Positions 33,262-44,799 of a stretch of DNA of 64,000 bases are shown one piece after another (position 1 is the stretch's first letter; each line of letters begins with the position of its first letter). The DNA is taken from positions 969,001 to 1,033,000 of the forward strand of contig JAOTON010002234.1 of NCBI GenBank assembly GCA_034440635.1, in the 5' to 3' direction. Under the pieces are notes generated by a model. That model was not told the origin of the DNA, searched no databases, and saw only the letters and a program-made list of their open reading frames with translations. The position numbers and the translations under genes were made by a program. The stretch is from Lepas anatifera. Its lineage: Eukaryota; Arthropoda; Thecostraca; Lepadidae.

Positions 33262-36200
33262 GTGAAAAGCAAAAGTCGAGAATGTGAGGCGTATTACCCA
33301 TTACTCTGGTGGCAGACACTGTAAGGTAAATGTGGTTTGCTTTTATCAAGGCTACTAAATACTGGATTCGGCCAGCGGCGTAGCCCGGATTAATTCAGGG
33401 AAGCGCGGGTTGTCTTGCCAGGGGGAGGCGCATTTCAACAGGGAGGAGACGACATTTCAGCGGGGGTGGCACCTCATTAGGGACATCTCCTTTTATTGCG
33501 GTTAACACTGGCGTGTGTTTTTGTGAATCGATTAAATATTTCCTCTGGAAATACTGAGAACATGCTTTTTCTTCTAGGTAGACGATGTTCTTCGGTCGAG
33601 CTGGAATTGTATAGATTCTAGAATATAGTAGTTTTCAGTTAAGAAGTGCGAGGCATCATAGAGCAGATGGTGGCGGGTAGGGAAGCTGGAGGTGCGAGTG
33701 CGACCGTTGCAAGTAGAACAACCAGCAGGTAGGAGACGGCCCACGACGCAGAGGATGGCTCGTAAAGAGAAGGCGGCCAATGGTAAAAATATACCAGCCC
33801 AAGGGTTTGTATCGGAGATGGGTGTCTGGACAGGGGGCACCATTTGATCCAGAGAGCTGCAGAGGCGCGGCTAGTCACGCTCCGATGAAGGCGGGAAGCG
33901 ATATTCAGTGGGCGTCGGAGATGTTTAAGAGGGCACCGATACACAAGAGCAGGAGGGGGGTTGCTTGCTCTTTTGGATTTATTACGATGTGAAACATTAG
34001 CCAGTAATGGAGGTGGTCATGGTACCAAGAGGGTGGGAGTTATCCGGTACTCCCGTTTGTTCAAGGTAGCTTATCGCGGGGGGGGCTTGTAGACCACTTA
34101 GCTATATGCTCACAGTCTAGACTCCGTTAACCTTCCCGCGTTGGCTAGCCCATTCGTTTTGGAACAATACGCAAGATACCTACCGTAGAGCTCGGACGGG
34201 GTACAACGTTCGGATCTGCATCTGAGATAAAAGGATATCTTTAGATACGTTCTATGAGGCTGAAGCACACTTTCACACAGTAAATAATTATAGGGAAAGG
34301 AACGAGAAAGCAGAAACCACAAGTACAACAAAACAAAGCATCGCGACCCATAGTCCGGGGCTGTAACGCAATCAGAAGTGTTATGTGATAAAAATAGGAG
34401 AACAGGTTAGGATGCAACGACTTTTGGCGAACTTAACCAAGGACTTAAATTGAAAGTAAGCGGTGACGCTGGGTTCTCAGTGGTATCATCCTTATCACTG
34501 TCCCGGTTACCGGTGCTGTACATTATACCCTTCTTGGCAATGCAGTCTCCAAGGCGTATCGGTTAAATACAGCCCCTTTGGCCTATAGTGTTCTACCGGC
34601 CGCTCCAGTTTCCTCACTGCACTATTTATGGATCCACTAAAAGCACGGCAGCCTGTCATTGGGATGTCCTTTAACTCTATTCTAGTCAGAGGGAATGTGT
34701 TTTCCAGCCGTATTTCTCCCATATACAGGGACAGGGACTAAGTAAATGACATAGTAAAAGCTCGTTTCCGGCAGAGCAAGATCTTTAATGTCTCAAAAGT
34801 GAGCTGTGAGCAGGCTGTCGAGGGGAGTTGACAGTCATTAGACTCTTCGCGAGGAGGGCATTATCGAAAAACGGTGCACCTGGCGACGAGGCAGTGCGCT
34901 CAGCTGCAGTCGAGGAGAGACGGGTTCAGCCGAGCGCACAAAAACCGGTCCCAAACTGGCCAGAAACGTCAACTGATTTGCCGGGCCACGCGCCAGCCTC
35001 GCACTCGGAGAGAACCCCTCTCCCTGCGGGACTGCTGACTCACGCACCGGGGGAGGCTGATGGGGTCGTAGCAAAAACGTTCCACTGAGGATGGCCTCAA
35101 AGAATCCGGTGCGATTCTGTGAAAGTAATCGGGGTAAGCTCTAAACAGACCTGACTGATAATTTAAACAATAGTTTTTGTAAGGAAGACTTTTAGCATTG
35201 TAATTGATGATTGGTAGATCACTAGACATCGTAAGTTGGAAGTTTTGAATGTAATGGCCGCTGCTGATAACTCAGAGGTGGTACAACTGGTATTTGGGTG
35301 TCATTGAGTTACCCGAATATCGATACTGCAGCTGAATGACTTTATCCATAACTACCATTTCAGTGCTAGTGAAAAGCCTGGTGTTCGAGCTCGGAACAAG
35401 GTTAACTTTTACCTAAGAGCACGAGCAAAGAGAACAATATCTCACCACGAATGTCTAGGATCGTCAACGTGGACTACACCCTCATTAACAGAGAAAGTTG
35501 CCAATTAACCATACACGAGAATCTATTCCAGTCAATCTCTTCGTCACACTTCTTGGAGGAACCCAACACCCTCCAGCTGTCGTCAATGACAGATGACGTC
35601 AGCACGGCGTAGAAGTGACGTCACGGCGCGTTGTCTGCCGTTACAGCTGCCAACTCGGCGCTGGCGACCCAGTTTGTGCGGCGATTCGCGACAAACCATG
35701 TCGTCCGCGCTACAATGGCGAATGAACGAGTCTAGGCCCATGGCGCCCGGGGCAATTCTCAGCAATTAGGACTACTAATGGCACCATCTGGAGCGGCAGA
35801 GGAAGTGAGAAAATATAAAGGTGATACATTGCTGATAAGATACCATCAACTGGTCGCAGCTAGTTATCGGGAGGCGGGTGCTTTGATGTGTCGAGCTAGT
35901 GGGAAATAAGAATGAATGCAGAGTAGTGTGGGAGAGATAGCGGGCCGTCGTCGGCGAGTTTGCTGGAGTCGGTGTTGTCTTCGAAGCTGGCTGGTATCCA
36001 ATGCAACTATCTTCTCTTTTCCTAGGTTTAGTCACGCAACATCAAGGGTTATAGGAAAAGACAGCGAGTGCCTATTTAGACTGCTAAAATCAACTACCTG
36101 ACCAGAAAGAACAATGTCAATTCAGTGATATTTAGACATGAGCTGTTTGGAGTAGTAATACGCCGAGACTTAGCCAGTTGGCCTGATCGAGTTTATTACG

Positions 36201-36839
36201 GCTGTCACAACGAAAATAATACTTGAAAAAAATAATAAAACAGAAAAATTCTGCTCTTGACAGCCTGTATGCATTAATGCCATATTTTACTAGAACGGAA
36301 ACAAAAGACCAAAATTGTGCGACATTCTTGCATGGAATTGGTACCACATGATTAGGATGATCAAATACGTCCTGATCAGTGAAGCAATACCACCTGTTCC
36401 TGACAGGGATTTCGGGTTCACTGGATATTTGGCTACATATATCATTTGGTTAGAATATCCTCGATTGTTCGTGTTTCTATAAGTTAAATTGTACCAAATT
36501 AAAGAGAAAGATAGCCTGAATAGCTGTTGAGCATATCCCTTGAGTACCATGAAAGTCACTTCCGCTCAAGAAATACTTGCGGCCCAGCTTGACGAGCAAT
36601 AACTTACCACGGACATTTCTTACTCCCCCTTTTTATTTGAACTAGTGCTGTTTTCGAATGAGAAACGTTTCAGCTTTGCTAAAGTAGATCATCAAGCCAA
36701 CACACTGAGTACTATAAAACTCATCATTTCATTTATACAGACCAGACTTTTGCCTTCACTTTGGTGGGCTTGGAGGTAGTTTTCTTCCCCCTCCCCGCAA
36801 TCTCTCCATCCGTCGGAATACTGGTCCCAGTTGGATGGG
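33262..36839. other. No recognisable gene
   Basis: Short frames on both strands, none with a recognisable domain. GGCCAGCGGCGTAGCCCGGA at about 33370 resembles an hAT MITE end without a partner. No other repeat found. Confidence 0.4.
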
Positions 36840-37350
36840 GAGTCCCTACCGCCCCTGTGGGAGTCCCTGCCGCCCCTGTGGCAGTCCCTGTCGCCCTGTG
36901 GCAGTCCTGCCGCCCTGTGGAGTCCCTGCCGCCCTGTGGCAGTCCCTGTCGCCCTGTGGCAGTCTGCGCCCTGTGGGAGTCCCTGCCGCCCCTGTGGGAG
37001 TCCCTGTCGCCCCTGTGGCAGTCCCTGCCGTCCCTGTGGGAGTCCCTGTCGCCCCTGTGGGAGTCCCTGCCGCCCCTGTGGCAGTCCCTGCCGCCCCTGT
37101 GGGAGTCCCAGTCGCCCCTGTGGCAGTCCCTGCCGCCCCTGTGGGAGTCCCTGCCGCCCCTGTGGGAGTCCCTGTCGCCCTGTGGCAGTCCTGCCGTCCC
37201 TGTGGGAGTCCCTGTCGCCCCTGTGGGGTCCCTGCCGCCCCTGTGGCAGTCCCTGCCGCCCCTGTGGCAGTCCTTGCCGCCCTCTGGGAGTCCCTGCCGC
37301 CCCTGTGGGAGTCCCTGCCGCCCCTGTGGGAGTCCCTGCCGCCCACCGCG
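36840..37350 (+). repeat. GC-rich minisatellite, 21-bp unit
   Basis: About 24 copies of a 21-bp unit, consensus GTGGGAGTCCCTGCCGCCCC plus T, with common GTGGCAGTCCC variants and a few units missing one or two bases. Because 21 is a multiple of three and the unit has no stop in several frames, it creates long frames in three forward frames and on the reverse strand (up to 277 codons). Simultaneous openness, with frame changes at the deleted units, shows they are not selected proteins. Confidence 0.9.
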
Positions 37351-38547
37351 CCGGCTGCCGTTATCACCACCACCCTTCCGTTTGCTCTACAGCGGGTCGC
37401 AGGTATTTGGGAGGGGTGGGGGCTGCGCTGACGCGGCGCCCCGCCAGGCATTGACACCGAACCCTGCCGGAGCTGGACAAGGTCATTAGGGTGAAATATA
37501 CCTGGACTGCTGTCAACCCTGCTGGGAGCCGAGACACGGCCGCTATCGGCCCTCAAAGGGTTCGGCCGGCGACAGTGTCCGGCCGTAATTGAGGTGTGAT
37601 CCATCACCTCCATCCCGGCCCGTCGCCGCCGCCCATTTGCATGTAAAGTCCCAGTCCAGTTCCGGCGGTGGGACCACACGCAGACGCTCTGACGGAACGG
37701 CTTGATACGTCGCGGTGATCATCCGGCGGTGTTAAGTGAATAATTGGTGATGACTCTATATTGGTGGCTAAGTGTTAGACCGCCTAGGGACGGCACTCCA
37801 ACCAAGACTTGATTGTGGCCGTATACTCGCATCATTAATAAGAAACAATGACTCCAATACTTGTCTCGGTCTCTTCCTACAAAAGTGGACCAAATAACTA
37901 TCAGCGAATTTTCTTTAGCATCTAGAGATTTCTGCAATCTGAGCCACCATGGCTCGAACAAATAACTCTCGAGGCAAAAGCACCATCAGGTCACCTGCAA
38001 TGCCGCAAGCAAAGTTCTATAGGCGTAGGAACCAGGGGTCCAGGGAGAAACTGTTTCCCCGCCCACTGTTCTGTGGTGAGCCCTCACAACGGGTATAGAA
38101 ATATCAGCCACTCGAATATGAAAAAGAAACCCAAAAGCGCCCGATAGCTTGTCTGGGAAAGTTCCAGTTCCATAGGACGTCCTCTGCAAGCCCCTGGATG
38201 AGGAGCGCTTCGTGAACTAGGCCAAGGCACTTACTACCAGAGTGCTTCCAGATGGGCCCCAAAAACTAAACCCAACCAAACTCCACCCCAGACCGCTCCC
38301 AATACCGAGCACGAATTCGGACACGCATCCCGCACCAAACGCCGAGCAGCAGTCGTCCATCGACAGGTGTGACGAGACCGGCCGTCTGTCACTACGCAGT
38401 GGAAAAATAACACCTCGGAGCTATTCAACGAGAGGAAAGGGCGGAAAAACATAAATTATGAATAAAAATACCTTGTGTTAACGGATGTATGTACAAGCGT
38501 GCCTTATTGACACAAAATGAGTGGTTTAAGACGGTTCATATTTATGA
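37351..38547. other. No recognisable gene
   Basis: GC-rich flank of the minisatellite, then mixed sequence; no domain recognised. Confidence 0.4.
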
Positions 38548-38690
38548 GCCCCTTGGGCGGGGCCCCCCATTTCAGTGGGCCCCTTGGGCTGGGGGAATCC
38601 CCATAAAGTGGGCCACTTGGGATGGGGAATCCCCGTTAAAGTGGGCCCCTTGGGCTAGGGGGCCCCGTTAAAGTGGGCCCTCTAGGGATG
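38548..38690 (+). repeat. Tandem repeat, about 35-40-bp unit, four copies
   Basis: Units built from GTGGGCCCCTTGGGC followed by GGGGAATCCCC (or GGGGCCCC) and GTTAAA / ATAAA. Spacing is slightly irregular. Confidence 0.7.
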
Positions 38691-38989
38691 CCCTATTTTT
38701 CGAACGGTTCTTACGCCCCTGCAAATCTCCGACATAACACATTGCCTTCAAAACTGTCCCCGAAACTCATTATACCTTTCTGCATCACTCCGTCCCTGTT
38801 CCCGTTCCGCGATCACTGCCTCAATTACAGCTGATGCCTGGCTTCCCCCCGACCAGCCACAGCCGACTGCGGCAGAAAGTGCAAGTGTATCCGCGGTGGG
38901 CCGGCGCCTGATCAGGCCCAGGCTGCAGCAGATGGCGCCACCAGTCAGCCAAGCAGGTCTACGACTGGGGCACCAAGCCCGGCTACAAA

Positions 38990-39305
38990 ACTCGCACAAC
39001 ACGGCACAACACCCACTGTGTCAACAATTTTTGGCAAAACATGTTGAGATACTCGATATCAATGTTCAGTTTTTAGGACAGATAGATAGGGCGGCTACAA
39101 AACTCGCACCACATGACACAACACCCACTGTGTCACAATTTTTGGCAAAACATGTTCAGATACTCGATATCAATGTTCAGTTTTTAGGACAGATAGATAG
39201 GGCGGCTCAAAACTGCACACATGACACAACACCCACTGTGTCAACAATTTTTGGCAAAACATGTTGAGATACTGAATCAATGTTCAGTTTTTAGGGCAGA
39301 TAGTA
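38990..39305 (+). repeat. Tandem repeat, 108-112-bp unit, three copies
   Basis: ACACCCACTGTG starts at 39009, 39121 and 39229. Each copy continues AATTTTTGGCAAAACATGTT, CAATGTTCAGTTTTTAGG and CAGATAG. The copies differ by small indels, which shift the frame. Confidence 0.85.
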
Positions 39306-39480
39306 CCTACCTGCACTCTCCTTAACCTAGGCATAATTGACCTGCATAACCATCCTTGAAATTTAATGACGGAAGTATATATACAGTGATCTGACTATGT
39401 ACATACAGTGATCTATATACAGTGATCTATATATAAAGAGATCTGACTTACTTTAGATTCGATAAGTAGGGCCGGCCTGT

Positions 39481-39620
39481 GGTTTGAATTGGGGTAATAT
39501 ATACATAGTATATTTGTAATATATAGTAGATGAGTATGATATATATATATATATATATATATCATACTCATCTACTATATATTACAAATATACTATGTAT
39601 ATATTACCCCAATTCAAACC
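39481..39620. repeat. Perfect 140-bp palindrome
   Basis: Bases 39481-39550 are the exact reverse complement of 39551-39620 with no spacer; the centre is an AT dinucleotide run. The arm is the GGTTTGAATTGGGGTAATAT module. A third, near-identical direct copy starts at about 39632, and an inverted one ends at about 44097, so the module occurs four times around the retroelement. Confidence 0.95.
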
Positions 39621-39724
39621 ACGAATTTGAATAGAAGTTTGAATTGGGGTAATATATACATAGTATACTTGTAATATATAGTAGATGAGTATGATATGTA
39701 TATATATATATATATAAAGACATA

Positions 39725-39785
39725 CATGTCAACATCCAGACCGGTTTCGATATATATACAATATCATCATCAGTGTAATAAATGA
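39725..39785 (-). ncRNA. Hammerhead ribozyme motif, copy 1
   Basis: On the minus strand: CTGATGA (39766-39772), a stem-loop of TGATATTGTATATATATC type, CGAAAC, then CGGTC with a putative cleavage site after GTC at about 39738. The order CUGAUGA, stem II, GAAA, short ACCGGT stem III, UC matches the minimal hammerheads described in Penelope-like retroelements. The palindromic ACCGGT suggests activity as a dimer. Stem I pairing is weak by eye. Confidence 0.7.
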
Positions 39786-41510
39786 ACAACCTACATAAGG
39801 AGCAGAGCAGTAGACAAGAAGGCCAAAGGCGCAGTTTCACGGATAATTGCTAAAAATATAAGACACTAACAAACACACACATATATGTTGAAGGTACTTG
39901 TATACAAAGATTTGAAGAGGAAAGCCGAAGACATTGTGTTCAACCTAGGTTTGTTTTTAGATATATAAAAGACTGAGAATTCTTAAATCTACACCTGTAC
40001 CACACCTATCCAGAATTTTGAAATATCAATGGTAACCGGGGTATCACATTGATGTGAATGTTCGCGAATCGCAGACGGATCTGGATCGCCACCATTCGGT
40101 TAGTCCGGTCGGACATACCTAGTGTTGTTTTATCCTGCAGTGTAATGAACGATGGGTGGAACAAGTCACGCACACGATGCGACAAATTGATACACCACTG
40201 AGATTGGCAACTCTTGTAACCTGTCCTGAACCGAAGATACCATGAGGTTTCTAAGGACGATCTTTGATTGAGATAAGGGTAATATTTGAAGAAGGACATA
40301 ACTCTTCTTAGTTTTAGAGACTGCTGACCAAATACGGAATAACAAAATATTTTGTTTCTTAGTTACATGCCTTGGGAGATAAATCGTACCTTATTAAAAA
40401 TCCTTGACCGAACAATAAAGATGAATGGGAGCCATTGTTTTTAAAGAAGCGCTTTAAAGTCGAGTTCCCTGTGGAAAGTTGGAATGATGAGCTGACACTA
40501 AATGCCCTATAGATAGCCGTTAGTGATGGCCTTTTAGAGTTAAGCTAAAAGCTGTTCCTAGGCCAGTGAATGTTGGCTTTCGATAGACTGATGTTTCAGC
40601 TTGGCCACCCTCCTACGCATACGTCAGGATGGCAGTTTCCACTCTGTTCGACTCTTTGTAAACTTAATATTTGGATGTTGAGCATTAAGAAAACTAGAAA
40701 TTTATCAGAATGTGATCTATGACGAAATATTAAAAGTATCATCAATGAACCTCTTATAATTACTGGGGAAGTCGGTGGACGTTTTTAACCATTTCCTCTC
40801 TGAAAACATAGAAAATATTAGCAGGTGGGGCCTAGGAAGACCCATGCCTACCCATCGACCTGCTTATAGAGAAGATTGTTAAAATGAGTAGGGTTAAACG
40901 GCCACTTAGTGGAGTACTTCGCTATCCCTGTATTTTACGCAATTATTTCTGAAAGTTCGCTGATAGTTATTTCAATAGTTTCTTTCACCGGATGTTAGTA
41001 ACAATTTTGAACATCAAAGCTGCCATACCATTTCAGTAGTTGAAGCCACTTAAACTTGCCGAACTCGGAACTTTTTATTGTATACTCATTTACTAAGTGT
41101 CAGGGGCCAAATTTAGAGTTTGTACGTTGGTCCCCAGGCGCAAATTGGGCGTAGAGGACCGACTTTGGTTTTGAAGTCCGTACAAATCCAGGGGGCCAGC
41201 ACTAAGTTTTTGTACACCGTCCATATCATAGATAGTTCTTGGTTTGAATAATGCGGTTTCCTTTCTCAACTTTCGAATGGTTTTAGCAGGTTCTTAATGA
41301 TGATTCGTAGCATCAGACAATATTACTTACTTATCATTTGATGTTTTGTCCAAATCACACACCTTCTTTGTTGGTTTAGTAACAAATTGACTTATCGGCG
41401 AAAATCTTCGAGTTAAATCATGTCTGTAACACTGGTGAAACACCCGGAAGACTTAAAGATGAAAATATTTTAGCTAATGAATCTCAACTTTTCTTTCACA
41501 TCACGAATTC
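39725..41510 (-). pseudogene. Penelope-like retroelement, 5'-truncated copy
   Basis: Reverse complement of 42058-43980. On the minus strand it retains, in broken frames, the reverse transcriptase core (the catalytic-motif region near 40739-40758 has one extra Asp codon compared with the other copy), the thumb-like region, and the endonuclease region within 40006-40299, where the frame is shifted relative to the GIY-YIG frame of the other copy. The N-terminal part encoded in the spacer of the inverted repeat is absent. Frameshifts and stops make it non-coding. Head-to-head partial copies are commonly reported for Penelope-like elements. Confidence 0.8.
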
Positions 41511-43988
41511 CAACTTTTTTCCACATATCGAATGGAGAAGACAACCAAATGTGAACTAGATCTTGAATTTCTAAAAACATGTAAAACATACAGCATATAC
41601 CCAAGTTCTTAGATTCAAGCTATACAAGAAGGACCTTCGGACAGCAAACTCTACAAATCATGGCAAAGTAAGTTACTCAATCAGAGATACTTTTCAAAAG
41701 AATAGGTTAGCAGAACTTAAACAAAAGTGAGACGAACGCCAAGTCTCCGTCAAACCTTTTCATTCTTCCAATTCTTCTGGCTTAACAATCATCTAAAGGA
41801 AGTTCTAAAACATTCGAGAGAAGCAAATGAAATTCACTCTAGAAGCTCAAACGTATTGGGATTGAAAACACTATTCGACCTTGTGACCTGACAGTGTTTT
41901 TTAACTTTTCATCGAAGGCACTGCCTGCAAGAATCAAAACTTTACTCGCATTTGGACTTGACTTTAAACTACCTGTATGGAGCTTAACTTTTACCGATAT
42001 TTCCTATGCTTCGAAGTTACTTCACACTGTATCAGATCTACATCTACCTTCAGCTTTGAACTTCGTGATGTGAAGAAAGTTGAGATTCATTAGCTTAAAA
42101 TATTTTCTGGTTTAAGTTTCTCGGTGTTTTCACCAGTGTTTACTAGACATGATGTTAACTTGCTGAAAGATTTTGCTGCCGATAAGTCATTGTTGTTACT
42201 AAACCGACAAGGGAGAGGTGTTGTGATTTTGGACAAAACATCATACATTGATAAGGTTAAGTTAATATTGTCTGATGCTACGAAATTTCATCTTATTAAT
42301 GAACCTGTGCTTAAAACCATTCGACAAGTTGAGGATAAGGTAAACCGCATTATTTCAAAACTCAAGAAACTATCTATGATATCGGACTCGGTGTACAAAG
42401 AACTTTATGTGTCTGGCTCCACTCCTGGTATTTTGTACGGACTTCAAAGTCCATAGGTGCTGGTTCCTCACGCCCAATTTTTGTGCCTGTGGGACTCCAA
42501 CGTACAAACTTGCTAAATTTTTGGTCCCCTACTTTCGACACTTACCGTAAATGAGTATACAATAAAAACAGTTCCGAGTTCGTGCATAGTTTAAGTGGGC
42601 TTCAACTCACTTCCGAAATGGTTATGGCTAGCTTTGATGTTCAAAATTTGTTTACTAACATCCCGGTGAAAGAAACTATTGAAATAACTATCGCGAACTT
42701 TTCAGAAATAATTGCGTAGAAATAGCAGGATTACTGAAGTACTTTCGCTCACTTCTTGAAGTGGCCGTTTTGAACTCCTACTTCTTTTTAACAATCTTCT
42801 CTATAAGCGGTCGTGGGGTAGGCATGGTCTTCCTTTAGGCCCCACCTTGCTATATTTTTATGTTTTCATGAGGAAATGGTTAAAAACTGTCCGCCGACTT
42901 CCGCCCAGTAATGTTAGAGGTTCATTGATGATACTTTTTAATATTTCGTCATAGATCACATTCTGATAAATTTCTTAGTTTTTTATGCTCAACATCCAAA
43001 TATTAAGTTTACAAGGTCGAACAGTGGTACTGCCATTCCTTGACTATGCGTTGAGGGTCGGCTCTAAGCTTGAAACATCAGTCTATCAAGCCAACATTCA
43101 CTGGCCTAGGAACTAGTTTTAGCTTTATACCCTTGCTGTAAACTGCCATCACCTTAACGGCTATCTATAGGGCATTTAGTGTCAGCTCATCATTCCAACT
43201 TTTCCACAGGGAACTCGACCTTAAAGCGCTTCTTTAAAACAATGGCTTCCCCATTCATCTTTTTGATTGTTCGGTCAAGGATTTTTTAATAAGAAGTACG
43301 ATTTATCTCCCAAGGCATGTACAGCTAAGAAACTTGAGAAATATTTTGTTATTCCGTATTTTGGTCAGCGTTCTAAAACTTAAGAAAGAGTTATTGTCCT
43401 TCTTTCCAAATATTACCCTTATCTCAATAAGATCGTCCTTCAGAACACCTCATCCTTGGGTTCTATCTTCCGGTTCAGGACGGTTACTAAGAGTTGCCAA
43501 TCCTGTGGTGTATCATTCTGTTGGCATCTGTGGTGCGTCGTACGTTGGTTCCACCCATCGTTCATTACACTGCAGGATAAAACAACCTTGGTATGTCCGA
43601 CGGACTAACCGAATGGTGGCGAATCCAGATCCGTCTGCGATTCGCGAACATTCACATCAATGTGATACCCCGGTTACCATTGATGATTTCAAAATTCTGG
43701 ATGGTGTGGTGGTGTGATTTAAGAATTCTAGTCTCTTTTTATCTAAAACAAACCTAGGTTGACATGTCTTCGGCTTTCCCTCTTCAAATCTTTGTATAGA
43801 AGTACCTTCAACATATATGTGTGTGTTTGTTGTGTCTTATATTTTTAGAATTATCCGTGAAACTGCGCCTTTGGCCTTCTTTCTACTGTCTGCTCCTTAT
43901 GTGGTTGTTCATTTATTACACTGATGATGATATTGTAATATATCGAAACCGGTCTGGATGTTGACATGTGTGTCTTTATTAATTGTTA

Positions 43989-43990
<2 letters not shown>
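41511..43990 (+). pseudogene. Penelope-like retroelement with GIY-YIG endonuclease, near full length
   Basis: These elements encode a reverse transcriptase fused to a GIY-YIG endonuclease. Visible in order, spread over several frames: an N-terminal LxFLKxCK-like segment near 41560; LLAFGLDFKLP near 41945; a 110-codon open piece (42124-42456) with the GRGVVILDK motif and a YGLQSP end corresponding to the family's YGLPKxHK; SFDVQNLFTNIP (about 42630-42666, motif A); GLPLGPT (about 42827); FIDDTF (42921-42938, motif C); TFTGLGTSFSF-like text near 43100; and VVYHSVGICGASYVGSTHR (about 43505-43562), the GIY-YIG core, ending IREHSH...FKIL. Multiple frameshifts and stops show it is inactive. Extent at the 5' end is approximate. 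Confidence 0.88.
43905..43970 (+). ncRNA. Hammerhead ribozyme motif, copy 2
   Basis: CTGATGA at 43921-43927; stem II GATAT / ATATC around TGTAAT; CGAAAC at 43944-43949; CGGTC ending at 43954, the expected cleavage position. It lies about 200 bp downstream of the endonuclease region, in the element's terminal region. The core is identical in layout to copy 1. Confidence 0.75.

Positions 43991-43991
<1 letters not shown>

Positions 43992-44038
<47 letters not shown>
43992..44038. repeat. (TA)n microsatellite
   Basis: About 22 TA units directly after the retroelement end and before the inverted GAATTGGGG module. Confidence 0.95.
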
Positions 44039-44039
<1 letters not shown>

Positions 44040-44141
44040 TACTCATCTACTATATATTACAAATATACTATGTATATATTACCCCAATTCAAAACACGGG
44101 CCAGCCCTACTTATCGAATCTAAAGTAAGTCAGATCTCTTT

Positions 44142-44799
44142 CAGTTTTCGAGCATCACACCTTGTTATTAACCACGACTTAGTTGGAATTCTGCCACGTC
44201 GTACATTTGTAGATACATACGTCACGTCCCCGGAAGAGGCGTGCAAGCCCAGCCGTGGTATGCAGAACGCGCCCGTCTGTGGACCTTCCTCCCACCCAGT
44301 AGAATGGCGTGCCTTTGTAGCGGCGTGTGTGCTCACTGCGCCGCACCGTTGTACCAATAGCAGCACAGTTGACCGGCGCAGCGAGTGTGCCCACTGTACA
44401 CAGGCGGATTCAGAGATGAAAGCGCCCCGTAACGGCCGGGTCCTGCAACCTCGGTTCCGGTGAAGCTGATTCAGGTGAGAGTGGCGCTGGGCAGCGCTGT
44501 AGGCTTAAAATGCAGAATGGGATTTTATCAAATTAGCCGCAGGCTGCTGAAGGTTGCTTGATATTTGAAGGTGTAGCCTGTGCACGATATTACATTTGGT
44601 GACACCGCGTGGGTGGGTGAATTGAATCGAATTATCTAGATATAAATAATGATTGTACCTTTAGTTTCATGACCAACAGACCACAAGAGAGAGGGAGAGA
44701 GAAAGGGGGTAGAGGGGAAGAGAGGGGGAATGAAGAGACAGAGGAGAGCGGAGAGAGAGAGAGAAAACAAAAATTGTGGTGTTTTTGGATACATGGAAA
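44142..44799. other. No gene; GA-rich tract
   Basis: 44680-44765 is a purine-rich GAGAGGGAGAGAGAAAGGGG-type tract. The remainder is unassigned. Confidence 0.5.

Larger units (their letters stand above)
39435..44141. repeat. 4.7-kb inverted repeat enclosing two Penelope-like copies
   Basis: The left arm (39435-41510) is the reverse complement of the right arm (42058-44141), with point differences and indels; the spacer is about 550 bp. The arms include not only the retroelement but also flanking AAAGAGATCTGACTTACTTT / TTCGATAAGTAGGGC and the GAATTGGGGTAATATATAC module. Inclusion of flanking sequence means the structure arose either by duplication of a whole locus or because these flanks belong to the element. 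Confidence 0.9.

Noticed and set aside
36846..37679. 277-codon minus-strand frame and three long plus-strand frames
   Set aside because: All derive from the 21-bp minisatellite, which is stop-free in several frames; irregular units switch frame, and the flanks show no domain.
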